NCBI GenBank assembly: GCA_013361935.1
Contig: JABFXC010000008.1
Location: 62,001 to 126,000 of the forward strand
From: Gemmatimonadaceae bacterium
GTDB lineage: Bacteria; Gemmatimonadota; Gemmatimonadetes; Gemmatimonadales; Gemmatimonadaceae
DNA: 64,000 nucleotides
Reading direction: 5' to 3'
A program made the position numbers and the translations under genes. This document shows positions 34,740 to 45,100 of the stretch, piece after piece (positions within the stretch are counted from its first letter, which is position 1; every line of letters starts with the position of its first letter). The notes below the pieces were generated by a model. The model was not told where the DNA came from. It made no database searches and saw only the letters and a program-made list of their open reading frames with translations.

Positions 34740-36290
34740 ATGAGGAAGTCACCCTTGAAGAACACGGCGCGGGCGGCGTGGGTGGTCGGGCTCATGCTCG
34801 TCCTCCCGCTGCCGTTCTCGATGCAGGGCTGCACCGATCTGAAGGAGACCCCGCTCAGCTCGATCACGCCGGCCAACTACTACCGGAACGAGGCCGAGGT
34901 GATGAGCGGGGTCGCGTCGGTCTACGCGCAGCTCCGCGGGACGACCGACGACTACTACAACGTCAGCGAGATCTCGACCGACGAGATGGTCGTCCCCACC
35001 CGCGGCCAGGACTGGTACGACAACGGGCAGTGGCTCGACCTTCACCGGCAGACGTGGACGCCGAACAGCCCGGCGACGGGCAGCCTGATCAACGGCGCCT
35101 ACAACACGCTCTTCACCGGCGTTGCCCGCGCGAACACGGTGCTCGACGCGATGAGCCGCGTGACGATCGCCGACCAGAAGCAGGTCATCGCCGAGGTCCG
35201 GACGCTGCGCGCGCTGTACTACTACATGCTGATGGACCTCTTCGGCGGGGTGCCGATCGTCACCGACGTCGACGTGAAGCCGCGGGCCCGCGCGACGCGC
35301 GCCGAGGTGTTCAGCTTCATCGAGTCGGAGCTGAACGCGGCGCGCACCGATCTGCCGGTCTCGTGGTCCGCCGACCAGAGCGGGCGCATGACGAAGGGAG
35401 CGGCGGACGCGATCCTCGCGAGCATGTACCTGAATGCGCGCGTGTTCACCGGCACCGTCACCACGGCCGGGCTGCAGCCGGGCGCGGCGAAGTGGGCGGA
35501 GGCGGCGGCCGCGGCGGACCGCATCCTCAACTCCGGCGCCTACTCGCTCGCCACGAACTGGCGGTCGAACTTCACCGCGACGAACTCGACGTCGCCGGAG
35601 AACATCCTCGTCGTCAAGTTCACGAACTCGAACGACCTCGGGCTGAACTTCCCGATGCGCGTGCTGCACTACAACCAGTTCACCCCCTCGCCCTGGAACG
35701 GCTTCGCGACGCTGGCCGAGACGTACAACGCCTTCGACGCCGCCGACCAGCGGCGGCAGATCTTCCTGATCGGGCCGCAGGTCAACCTCGAGTCCGGGCT
35801 GCCGGTGACCGACCGCGCGGGGGCGCCGCTCAGCTTCACGCTCACCATCAACGACGTGACGCAGGCGAAGGAGAACGAGGGCGCGCGCATCCTCAAGTGG
35901 CCGATCGATCCGGGACACGTCGCCCAGAACAACGGCAACGACTACGCCTGGTTCCGGCTCGCCGAGATCATGCTGATCAAGGCCGAGGCGCTCAACGAGC
36001 AGGGGCAGCCGATGGCCGCGCTGCCGATCATCAACCAGCTCCGCGCCCGCGTCAGCGCGCCGACCTACAGCGGCACGTACGACCAGACACAGATGCGGGC
36101 GATGATCTTCAACGAGCGGCTCCTCGAGCTCACCGCCGAAGGGAAGCGCCGCCAGGACATGATCCGCGCCGGCACGTACACCTCCGCGTTCAGCTACAAG
36201 ACGCAGGAGCCCGCGTACAAGGTCCTGATGCCGATCCCGCAGACGCAGATGCAGACCAACCCCCTGCTCCAGCAGAACCCCGGCTACTGA
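34740..36290 (+). CDS. SusD/RagB family nutrient-binding lipoprotein
   Basis: Surface lipoprotein that captures glycans and closes over the SusC channel. A signal with lipobox SMQGC31 is followed by TDLKETPLSS, normal for SusD. Tetratricopeptide-like helices (for example EVRTLRALYYYMLMDLFGGVP, a hallmark block) and the C-terminal RLLELTAEGKRRQDMIRAG segment are present. 516 residues, normal. It starts 58 bp after susC; the gap holds a GCCTAACG octamer at 34694 and a small GCGGAG/CTCCGC stem. Start: ATG at 34740; an earlier in-frame ATG would place an unlikely tail before the signal. Confidence 0.94.
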   Translation: MRKSPLKNTARAAWVVGLMLVLPLPFSMQGCTDLKETPLSSITPANYYRNEAEVMSGVASVYAQLRGTTDDYYNVSEISTDEMVVPTRGQDWYDNGQWLDLHRQTWTPNSPATGSLINGAYNTLFTGVARANTVLDAMSRVTIADQKQVIAEVRTLRALYYYMLMDLFGGVPIVTDVDVKPRARATRAEVFSFIESELNAARTDLPVSWSADQSGRMTKGAADAILASMYLNARVFTGTVTTAGLQPGAAKWAEAAAAADRILNSGAYSLATNWRSNFTATNSTSPENILVVKFTNSNDLGLNFPMRVLHYNQFTPSPWNGFATLAETYNAFDAADQRRQIFLIGPQVNLESGLPVTDRAGAPLSFTLTINDVTQAKENEGARILKWPIDPGHVAQNNGNDYAWFRLAEIMLIKAEALNEQGQPMAALPIINQLRARVSAPTYSGTYDQTQMRAMIFNERLLELTAEGKRRQDMIRAGTYTSAFSYKTQEPAYKVLMPIPQTQMQTNPLLQQNPGY

Positions 36291-36328
36291 GCGGGGCCTC
36301 GAGCGGGATCGCAGTCTCGTGCACGTTC

Positions 36329-36362
36329 GCCATAGCCTGTCCCGAAAGGGGCAGGCTATGGC
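36329..36362. terminator. 15-bp hairpin with GAAA loop after susD
   Basis: Arms GCCATAGCCTGTCCC (36329-36343) and GGGGCAGGCTATGGC (36348-36362) enclose GAAA and pair throughout with one T-G wobble on the stem. No T-run follows, only ATATTGAG. It may slow or process the transcript so that susC/susD are made in excess of the enzymes downstream. Confidence 0.7.
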
Positions 36363-36439
36363 ATATTGAGGAACCTCGTCGTCCCGCCGCGCGGCGCGCA
36401 GCCCGCCGCGCGGCGTCCCCCCTCGCTGCACCGCGGCAT

Positions 36440-39400
36440 ATGAACAAGGCATCGAGCCTGACGCTCGCTCTCGCGCTGTTCGGCTCGTGTCTCACCGCCG
36501 CGTGCTCGGGCCATGACCGGCCGGTGGACGTGGCACGCACCGGCGCCGCCCCCGCCGCCGACGGGCATCTCTTCACGCTGCTTCCCGCGAGCTACACCGG
36601 GATCCGCTTCGAGAACCGGCTCGCGGCGAGCACGGAGCTCAACGTCTTCACCTACCGCAACTTCTACAACGGCGGCGGAGTCGCGTTGGGCGACCTCACC
36701 GGCGACGGGCTTCCTGAGGTCGTCCTCTCCTCCAACCAGCATGGGATCACCCTCTATCTGAACGAGGGGAAGTTCCAGTTCCGCGACGTCACCGCGGAGG
36801 CGGGGATCGAGAGCGACCGGCCGTGGACCACCGGCATCACCCTCGCCGACGTCGACGGCGACGGGCGGCTCGACATCTATGTCTGCCACGCGGGAAAAGC
36901 CGACCCGCGCGAGCGCGCGAACGAGCTGTGGATGAACCAGGGGCTCGACGCCCACGGCGTGCCGACCTTCAAAGAGATGGCGCACGAGTACGGCGTGGAC
37001 GACCAGGGGTACTCCACCCAGGCGGCCTTTCTGGACTACGACCGCGACGGCGATCTCGATCTCTTCGTCGTCAACAACTCGCCGCGCCCCGTGAGCAGCT
37101 TCGGCACGGGGAACACGCGCGCGGTGCGCGACCGCTTCGGCGGCGCGAAGCTGTACCGCAACGATCGTGGCCGCTTCGTCGACGTCACCGCGCAGGCGGG
37201 GATCTACAGCAGCGAGGTCGGCTTCGGGCTGGGGATCGCGGTGAGCGACGTCGACGGCGACGGGTGGCCGGACATCTACGTCTCCAACGACTTCTTCGAG
37301 CACGACTACCTCTACGTCAACAACCGCGACGGCACTTTCCGCGAGCGGTCGCAGGAGGAGATGCCGTACGGGAGCTACTTCTCGATGGGGCTGGACATCG
37401 CCGACGTCGACAACGACGGGCGGCCCGACGTCTACACCACCGACATGCTCCCCGAGGACGACTATCGGCTGAAGACCACCTCGTCGTTCGAGGAGTGGGC
37501 GGTCTACCAGGCGAAGGAGCGCGACGGGTACGGGCGCCAGTTCATGCGCAACATGCTCCAGCGCAACAACGGCGACGGCACCTTCAGCGACGTCGGTCAG
37601 CTCGCCGGCGTCGCGCGCACCGACTGGAGCTGGAGCGCGCTGATCAGCGATCTCGACCTCGATGGCTTCAAGGACATCTTCGTCACCAACGGGCTCGCGA
37701 AGGACGTGACGTCGCAGGACTACATCGCCTTCCTCGGCAGCGACGCGACCATGTCGCGGGCCACGAAGACGGGAAAGGTCGACTTTCTCGGGCTCGTCGG
37801 CGCGATGACCTCGACACCGCTGCCGAACTACGCGTTCCGCAATCGCGGCGACCTGACCTTCGCGAACGCGAGCGCGCCGTGGGGGCTCGACACGAAGGGC
37901 TTTGCGAACGGCGCCGCCTACGGCGATCTCGATGGCGACGGCGCGCCGGACCTCGTCGTGAACAACGTCGACGCGCCGGCGTCGGTCTACCGCAACAACG
38001 CGCGCACGCAGCTCGGCAACGACTACCTCCAGGTGCGGCTCGACGGCGAGGGGGCGAACCGCTTCGCGTTAGGCGCGAAGGTCACGCTCCGCGCGGGCGG
38101 ACGCCGCCTCGTCCAGGAGCAGAATCCGACCCGCGGCTTCCAGTCGAGCGTCGACTACGCCCTCGACTTCGGGATCGGCCGGCTGGCGACGGTCGACACC
38201 GTGCGCGTCGACTGGCCGGACGGCCGCGTGAGCGTGCAGACACACGTCGCCGCGAACCAGCGGCTGGTGATCGCGCAGACCGGAGCACGACGGGTGGCCA
38301 GCGGCGAGTTGCCATTGGCCAGTCCCGGCACCCGGCACCCGGCGCCCGGTATCCTCCTCACCGACGTCACTGACTCGGCGCGCATCCCCTTCGTCCATCA
38401 CGAGAACCAGTTCGTCGACTTCGATCGCGAGCGGCTCATGCCGAGGATGCTCTCGACCGAGGGGCCGTACATGGCCGTCGGCGACGTCAATGGCGACGGC
38501 CTCGACGACGTCTTCATCGGCGGCGCGAAGGAGCAGGCGGGGGCGATCCTCCTCCAGCAAGCCGATGGCAGCTTCCGGAAGTCGAGCGAAGCGGTGCTCG
38601 AGGCCGACGCGATCTCCGAGGACCTCGGCGCGGTCTTCTTCGACGCCGACCGGGATGGAGATCTCGACCTGTACGTGGTGAGCGGGGGAAGCGAGTTCTC
38701 GGAGGATTCCCCCGCCCTCCAGGACCGGCTGTACCTGAACGACGGCAAGGGCAACTTCCACAAGGCGGTCGGCGCGCTGCCGCCGGAGACGGTGAGCGGG
38801 TCGCGCGTTGCCGCCGCGGACTTCGACGGCGACGGCGCGATCGATCTCTTCGTTGGCGGGCGCGTGGTGCCCTGGAAGTACGGGCTGGACCCGCGCAGCC
38901 TCCTCCTCCACAACGACGGCCACGGCCACTTCACCGACGTCACGGCACGGGTCGCACCCGAGTTGGCGACGGTCGGGATGGTGAGCGACGCGCTCTGGCA
39001 GGACGTCACCGGCGACGGCCGGCCGGATCTCATCGTCGTCGGCGAGTGGATGCCGATCACGATCTTCCGCAACACCGGCAGCCGGCTGGTGAAGATGGAC
39101 GTCCCCTCGCTCGCCCGGAGCGACGGCTGGTGGAACCGCATCGTCGCCGGCGACTTCACCGGCGACGGCCGCGTCGACTTCGTCGTCGGCAACATGGGGC
39201 TCAACTCGCGGCTCCAGGCGAGCGATTCGACGCCGGTGCGGATGTACGTGAAGGACTTCCTCGGGAACGGCGCTGTCGAGCAGATCCTCGCGACCACGGA
39301 ACGGGGGAAGCTCTACCCGATGGTGCTGCGCGACGAGCTGGTGGCCGCGCTCCCGTACCTGCGGCCGCGCTTCCCCTCGTACAAGGATTACGCGGGGAAG

Positions 39401-39907
39401 ACGATCGGCGACATCTTCTCGCGCGACGATCTCGCGGGGGCGACGGTGAAGACCGCGTACGACTTCGCCACGACGCTCGTCCGCAACGACGGGAACGGCG
39501 CGTTCACGCTCATCCCGCTCCGGACGGAGGCGCAGCTTGCGCCGATGTACGGGTTGCTCGCCCGCGACTTCAACCACGACGGGAAGCTCGACATCCTCCT
39601 CGCCGGCAACTTCGACGCGATGACTCCCGCGATCGGCGCGATGCACGCGAGCTACGGGCTGCTGCTCGAGGGCGACGGCAAGGGCCGCTTCACCGCGCTC
39701 GGCCCCGCGGAGAGCGGCTTCATGGTGCCCGGCCAGGGGCGCGACATCCAGCGGCTGCGAACGCGGGCGGGCGAGCTGTACATCGTCACGCGGAACGACG
39801 ACCGGCCGCTGGCGTTCCGTCCGGGAGGCGGGTCGCGGCGCACCGAGCCCGGGCGCGATCCACGGGTCGCGCGCGCCGGGCTACCTTCCCGGACGGGCGG
39901 TCGCTGA
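36440..39907 (+). CDS. ASPIC/UnbV and VCBS (FG-GAP) repeat lipoprotein 1
   Basis: A 1155-residue surface or periplasmic lipoprotein (signal with LTAAC, Cys22). It holds many calcium-binding FG-GAP/VCBS repeats with the core D-x-D-G-D, such as ADVDGDGRLDIYV and SDVDGDGWPDIYV. Halfway is the ASPIC/UnbV-type segment, EQNPTRGFQSSVDYALDFG, followed by a second repeat half that begins DVTDSARIPFVHHENQF. Proteins of this kind are common beside SusC/SusD genes; their role is not established, perhaps glycan or surface binding. Compared with its paralogue at 42140, the linker between halves is longer by about eight residues and is encoded by short G+C repeats (38290-38350). It carries a CGTTAGGC octamer near 38067. 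Confidence 0.9.
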   Translation: MNKASSLTLALALFGSCLTAACSGHDRPVDVARTGAAPAADGHLFTLLPASYTGIRFENRLAASTELNVFTYRNFYNGGGVALGDLTGDGLPEVVLSSNQHGITLYLNEGKFQFRDVTAEAGIESDRPWTTGITLADVDGDGRLDIYVCHAGKADPRERANELWMNQGLDAHGVPTFKEMAHEYGVDDQGYSTQAAFLDYDRDGDLDLFVVNNSPRPVSSFGTGNTRAVRDRFGGAKLYRNDRGRFVDVTAQAGIYSSEVGFGLGIAVSDVDGDGWPDIYVSNDFFEHDYLYVNNRDGTFRERSQEEMPYGSYFSMGLDIADVDNDGRPDVYTTDMLPEDDYRLKTTSSFEEWAVYQAKERDGYGRQFMRNMLQRNNGDGTFSDVGQLAGVARTDWSWSALISDLDLDGFKDIFVTNGLAKDVTSQDYIAFLGSDATMSRATKTGKVDFLGLVGAMTSTPLPNYAFRNRGDLTFANASAPWGLDTKGFANGAAYGDLDGDGAPDLVVNNVDAPASVYRNNARTQLGNDYLQVRLDGEGANRFALGAKVTLRAGGRRLVQEQNPTRGFQSSVDYALDFGIGRLATVDTVRVDWPDGRVSVQTHVAANQRLVIAQTGARRVASGELPLASPGTRHPAPGILLTDVTDSARIPFVHHENQFVDFDRERLMPRMLSTEGPYMAVGDVNGDGLDDVFIGGAKEQAGAILLQQADGSFRKSSEAVLEADAISEDLGAVFFDADRDGDLDLYVVSGGSEFSEDSPALQDRLYLNDGKGNFHKAVGALPPETVSGSRVAAADFDGDGAIDLFVGGRVVPWKYGLDPRSLLLHNDGHGHFTDVTARVAPELATVGMVSDALWQDVTGDGRPDLIVVGEWMPITIFRNTGSRLVKMDVPSLARSDGWWNRIVAGDFTGDGRVDFVVGNMGLNSRLQASDSTPVRMYVKDFLGNGAVEQILATTERGKLYPMVLRDELVAALPYLRPRFPSYKDYAGKTIGDIFSRDDLAGATVKTAYDFATTLVRNDGNGAFTLIPLRTEAQLAPMYGLLARDFNHDGKLDILLAGNFDAMTPAIGAMHASYGLLLEGDGKGRFTALGPAESGFMVPGQGRDIQRLRTRAGELYIVTRNDDRPLAFRPGGGSRRTEPGRDPRVARAGLPSRTGGR

Positions 39908-39958
39908 GCGGTATCGTTGGCCGATGCGTCACACTTCCAATCTTCGCCGGAGAAATAC

Positions 39959-42025
39959 ATGAGGATGCGCTACTCGCTCCGCTCGCTGATCGTGGCGTGC
40001 GGCGTCACCGTTGCCGTCGCGGTCCCGGCGACCGGTGCCCGCGCGCAGGACTCGCTGCGCCTGGCCTCGCCGGACGGGCGCAATGAGGTCGTCGTCGGAG
40101 TGCGCGACGGGTTCCTGTGGTATGCGGTCCGCCACGAGGGGAAGCCGATCATCACGCCCTCGCGGCTCGGCTTCGCCTTCCGCGGCGCGCCGACGCTCTT
40201 CGACAGTCTGCGCATCACTGACTCGACGCGCGCGACGTACGACACGACGTGGACGCAGCCGTGGGGTGAGGTGGCGCGCGTGCGCGACCACCACAACGAG
40301 CTGCGCGTCACCGTCGCCGAGACGAAGGCGCCGATGCGGAAGTTCACCGTCGCCTTCCGTGCCTTCGAGGACGGGGTCGCGTTCCGCTACGAGCTCCCCG
40401 AGCAGCAGGCACTCGGCGACTTCGAGATCATGGACGAGCTCACCGAGTACACCCTCGCGCGCGACGCGAAGGCGTGGTTCACGAAGGCGACCGTGCCGAA
40501 GCCCGACCGCTACGAGATGCTCTACGAGTCCGCGCCGGCGAGCATCCTCGACACGGTGAACGCACCGCTCACCCTCGAGATGCAGGACGGGCCGACGGTC
40601 GTGCTCCACGAGGCGAACCTCGTCGACTACGCGGGCATCCAGTTCCGCGGCGGGCCGGAGCAGAACCGCACGCTGCGCATCGCGCTCCCGGCGTGGGGCG
40701 ACGGGGTGAAGGTCCGCGGCCGCACCCCTTTCGTCACGCCCTGGCGCACCATCCAGATCGCCGACAGGCCGGGCGATCTCCACCCGCAGGTGCTGACGCT
40801 CAAGCTCAACCCGCCCAGCGTGCTCACCGGCGACCTGAGCTGGATCAAGCCGATGAAGTACATCGGCATCTGGTGGGGGATGCACATCAACACGATGACG
40901 TGGAGCTCCGGCCCGAAGCACGGCGCGACGACGGCGAACACCGAGCGCTACATGGACTTCGCCGCGAAGAACGGCTTCGGCGGCGTGCTCGTCGAGGGAT
41001 GGAACATCGGCTGGGATGGCGACTGGTACTCGAACGGCAACGTCTTCTCCTTCACGAAGCCATACCCTGACTTCGACATCGCGGCCATCGTGAAGCACGG
41101 CGCGGCGGAGGGAGTGGGGCTCATCGCCCACAACGAGACGGCGATGGGGATCCAGAACTACGAGCGCCAGATCGACTCGGCGTTCACGATGTACGAGGCG
41201 CTGGGGATCCACGGCCTCAAGACCGGCTACGTCGGCGACTACACCCTCGAGGGACACCATCACCATCACTCGCAGTACATGGTGCGCCACTACCGGCACG
41301 TGATGGAGCTCGCCGCGCAGCACCACATCATGCTCGTCGCGCACGAGCCGATCATGGACACGGGCGAGCGGCGCACCTACCCGAACATGATGAGCCGCGA
41401 AGGCTCGCGCGGGATGGAGTACAACGCGTGGGGCGGCGAGGGCGGCAACCCACCCGAGCACGAGACGACCCTCTTCTTCACGCGCATGGTCGCCGGGCCG
41501 ATGGACTTCACCCCCGGCATCTTCGACCTGCAGATCAAGCGCCCCACCGGCACGCCGCGCGGCCCGAACGATTCGCGTCCCCGGACGACGCTCGCCAAGC
41601 AGCTCGCGCTCTACGTCGTGATCTACGCGCCGCTGCAGATGGCCGCCGATCTTCCGGAGAACTACGAGGGTCAGCCGGCGTTCCAGTTCATCCGCGACGT
41701 GAAGACGGACTGGGACACGACGCGCGTGCTCGACGGGAAGATCGGCGACTACGTCGTCGTCGCGCGCAAGGAGCGCGGCGGGCCGCAGTGGTTCGTCGGC
41801 GGGATCACCGACGAGAACGGCCGCACCCTCGACGTGCCGCTCTCCTTCCTGCCGAAGGGGAAGAGCTACGTCGCCGAGATCTACGCCGACGGGCCCAAGG
41901 CGCACTACCTCGACAACCCGCTCCCGGTGACGATCTCGAAGCGCACCGTGACCTCGGCGACGACGCTGCGCATGGTGCTCGCCCCAGGCGGCGGACAGGC
42001 GATCCGCATCCGGCCCGCGAAGTAG
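39959..42025 (+). CDS. Glycoside hydrolase family 97 alpha-glucosidase, inverting type
   Basis: A secreted 688-residue enzyme (signal to GARAQ) of the SusB/GH97 family. It has an N-terminal beta-super-sandwich, a (beta/alpha)8 barrel and a C-terminal beta domain. The Glu residues that mark the inverting, calcium-dependent alpha-glucosidase branch are present: E393 in HNETAMG, E463 in AHEPIMD and the likely general acid E500 in NPPEHET. Retaining alpha-galactosidase members replace the first two. Start: ATG at 39959 with GGAG about 7 bases before. A run of five His in GHHHHHSQY (about residue 438) is natural and near the active-site loop. Substrate: alpha-linked glucans or disaccharides. Confidence 0.93.
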   Translation: MRMRYSLRSLIVACGVTVAVAVPATGARAQDSLRLASPDGRNEVVVGVRDGFLWYAVRHEGKPIITPSRLGFAFRGAPTLFDSLRITDSTRATYDTTWTQPWGEVARVRDHHNELRVTVAETKAPMRKFTVAFRAFEDGVAFRYELPEQQALGDFEIMDELTEYTLARDAKAWFTKATVPKPDRYEMLYESAPASILDTVNAPLTLEMQDGPTVVLHEANLVDYAGIQFRGGPEQNRTLRIALPAWGDGVKVRGRTPFVTPWRTIQIADRPGDLHPQVLTLKLNPPSVLTGDLSWIKPMKYIGIWWGMHINTMTWSSGPKHGATTANTERYMDFAAKNGFGGVLVEGWNIGWDGDWYSNGNVFSFTKPYPDFDIAAIVKHGAAEGVGLIAHNETAMGIQNYERQIDSAFTMYEALGIHGLKTGYVGDYTLEGHHHHHSQYMVRHYRHVMELAAQHHIMLVAHEPIMDTGERRTYPNMMSREGSRGMEYNAWGGEGGNPPEHETTLFFTRMVAGPMDFTPGIFDLQIKRPTGTPRGPNDSRPRTTLAKQLALYVVIYAPLQMAADLPENYEGQPAFQFIRDVKTDWDTTRVLDGKIGDYVVVARKERGGPQWFVGGITDENGRTLDVPLSFLPKGKSYVAEIYADGPKAHYLDNPLPVTISKRTVTSATTLRMVLAPGGGQAIRIRPAK

Positions 42026-42057
42026 CAGCTGGCTTTCGTGACCGTGTGTAACAGGAG

Positions 42058-42126
42058 CCGTGGAGGGCAGGGAGCAGGTTGTTGGAGGAGCGACCGCTCC
42101 CGACAACCCCTCCCGGCCCTCCACGG
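42058..42126. repeat. 69-bp imperfect hairpin or cruciform after GH97
   Basis: Outer arms CCGTGGAGGGC (42058-42068) and GCCCTCCACGG (42116-42126) are exact complements. Inner GGGAG/CTCCC and GGTTGT/ACAACC segments continue the pairing, and GGAGCG-AC-CGCTCC forms the tip. It lies between the GH97 stop and the next ASPIC/VCBS gene and supports the ATG at 42140, rather than an upstream GTG at 42038, as the real start. Confidence 0.7.
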
Positions 42127-42139
42127 CACCCGGTTATTC

Positions 42140-45100
42140 ATGGCCGCCATCGCAATGGGAGGATGCAGAGGGTCGGAGGCAGAGAAGCCGCTGTTCGAGT
42201 CGCTCGCGCCGGCCGTCACGGGGGTCACCTTCTCCAACGATCTCCCCGAGAAGGCCGACTTCAACCCGCTCAACTACCTCTACTACTACAACGGCGGCGG
42301 CGTCGCCGCCGGTGACGTGAACGGCGACGGGCTTCCCGACCTCTACTTCACCGCGAACCTCGGGAAGAACCGGCTCTACATCAACAAGGGCCATTACCGC
42401 TTCGAGGACGTCACCGATCGCGCGGGCGTCGCCGGCCCGCCGGGATGGAAGACCGGCGTCACGATGGCCGACGTCAACGGCGACGGAAAGCTCGACATCT
42501 TCGTCTCCGCGGTGAGCTACCGCTCGATGAAGGGACGCAACGTGCTGTACGTCAACAACGGCGACGGCACCTTCACCGATCGCACGGCGGAGCTCGGGCT
42601 CGAGCACTCGGGGTATTCGACGCAGGCCGTCTTCTTCGATTACGACGGCGACGGCGACCTCGACATGTTTCTTCTCTCGCACTCGACCCACACCGAGCGC
42701 TCGGGCTCGGCGCGCGCCGCGTCGGACATCCTCTACCGCAACGACGGCAGCCACTTCACCGACGTGACCGCGGCCGCGGGGATCCACGAGGTCGACGGCT
42801 TCGGGCTCGGCGTCGTCGCCAGCGATCTGAATGGGGACGGGTGCCCCGACCTCTACGTCGGGAACGACTTCCAGGAGGACGACGCCCTCTGGATCAACAA
42901 CTGCGACGGCACCTTCACCGATCGCGTGCGCGAATCGATGCCGCACACCAGCCGCTTCTCGATGGGCGTCGACGCGGCCGACTTCGACGGCGACGGGCGG
43001 ATCGACCTGATCTCGCTCGACATGCTCACCGATCGCGAGGACATCTTCAAGACCGCGGCGGGCGCGGACGGATACGCGCTCGATGCGCGCCGGGCGGCGG
43101 CCGGCTTTCAATCGCAGGTCACCCACAACGCGCTGCAGCTCAACCGCGGCGCGGGACTGTTCAGCGACGTCGCCTTCCTCGCCGGGGTCGCCGCCACCGA
43201 CTGGAGCTGGTGCCCGCTTTTCGCCGATCTCGACAACGACGGGCGCAAGGATCTGTTCATCACCAACGGCATCTACCGCCGGCCGAACGATCTCGACTAC
43301 ATCGCCTTCGTCGGCAGCCCCGGCGTGCAGGCGACGCTGGGCGACTCGATCACCGAGGCGAACCTCGCGCTCCTGAAGCAGATGCCGAGCGTCCCGCTGC
43401 CGAATTACGCGTTCCGGAACGATGGCGGCCTGGCCTTCTCCAGCGTCGCCGACGCCTGGGGGCTCGCCGCGCCCGGCTTCTCGAGCGGCGCCGCGTACGT
43501 CGATCTCGACAACAGCGGCGCGCTCGACCTGGTCGTGAACAACGTGAACGCACCGGCGTCGATCCATCGCAACACGGCGCGCGCGGCGAACGGCAATCAC
43601 TATCTCACCGTCACCCTCGCCGGCGCGGGCGCGAACACCGAGGGGATCGGCGCGAAGGTGATCGTCAGGCAGGGGGGAGCGACGCAGCTGCTCGAGCAGC
43701 AGCCGACGCGCGGCTTCGAGTCGTCGGTCGATCGGCGGCTGCACTTCGGCCTCGGCAAGGCGACACGCGTCGACTCGCTCACGGTCATCTGGCCCGACCG
43801 CCGCTGGCAGACGCTCACCAACGTCGCCGCGGATCAACGGCTGACGCTCTCGCAGAAGGACGCGGCGGGACGCTGGGACTACCGCGCCGCGCGTCCCGCC
43901 GCGCCCCTCTTCGCCGACGTCAGCGCGCGGGTGGGCATCGACTTCCGGCATCGCGAGAACGACTTCCGCGACTACGACCGCGAGCCGCTGATCCCGCACC
44001 TGCTCTCCACCGAAGGCCCCGCGCTCGCCGTCGCCGACGTCGACGGGGACGGGCTGGACGACGTGTACGTCGGCGGTGCGAAGTGGCAGCGCGGCCAGGT
44101 CTTCCTTCAACAGCGCGACGGGACCTTCCGCGCCGCGAGCGAGCCGGCCGGCGATTTGTCCATTGGGGCGGACAGCGTCGCCGAGGATGTGGACGCGGCG
44201 TTCTTCGACGCGGACGGAGACGGGCATCCCGATCTCTACGTCGCGAGCGGCGGGAACGAGTTCTACGGCCAGGACGACGCGATGCGCCATCGCCTGTACC
44301 TCAACGACGGCCGCGGCCACTTCCGCCGTGCGAGCGATGCGCTCCCCGACTTCTTCGACAACGGCTCGTGCGTCGTTCCCGGCGACTTCGACGGCGACGG
44401 CGCGATCGATCTCTTCGTCGGCTCACGCGTGGTGTCGCGGCGCTACGGGCTCCCCGCGCGCAGCCACCTGCTGCACAACGACGGCCGCGGCCACTTCACC
44501 GACGTCACCACCGAGCTCGCCGAGGGGCTGGGCGAGGCGGGGATGGTCACCTCGGCGACGTGGATCGACTACGATCACGACGGCGCGCTCGATCTCGTCG
44601 TCGTGGGCGAGTGGATGCCGGTGCGCGTCTTTCACCAGGAGAACGGCCACTTCGTCGATCGCACCCGCGAGGCGGGGCTGAGCGGAACGAACGGCTGGTG
44701 GAACAGCGTGAGCGCGGCGGACCTGAACGGCGACGGCCGGCTGGACCTGGTGCTCGGCAACCTCGGGACCAATTCCTTCCTACGTGCGTCGCCGAAGGAG
44801 CCGGCGCGGCTCTACGTCAACGACTTCGCGCACGACGGCACGTTGCAGCAGATCCTGACGTCGTACAGGAGCGGCGTGAGCTATCCCGTCGCCGGACGGG
44901 ACGAGCTGCTCGCGCTGAACCCCGCGCTCCGCGCGCGATTCCCTTCGTACGCGAAGTTCGGCGCGGCGCGCATCGAGGACATCTTCTCCGCGACCGACGT
45001 CGCCGGCGCGCGGGTGCTCGAGGCGTACAGCTTCGAGAGCGCCGTCGCGCTCGATCGCGGGAACGGGACCTTCGACCTCCGCTCGCTGCCGGCGATGGCG

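Noticed and set aside
41265-41282. Five-His run in GH97 as an engineered tag
   Set aside because: It is internal, in a loop of a normal-length enzyme where homologues also have His/Asp-rich sequence; chance and local repeats explain it.
42134-44320. A minus-strand open frame of about 730 codons opposite ASPIC/VCBS gene 2
   Set aside because: Low-complexity Val/Asp/Arg composition and no family motif; an antisense shadow of the Asp-Gly-rich repeats.
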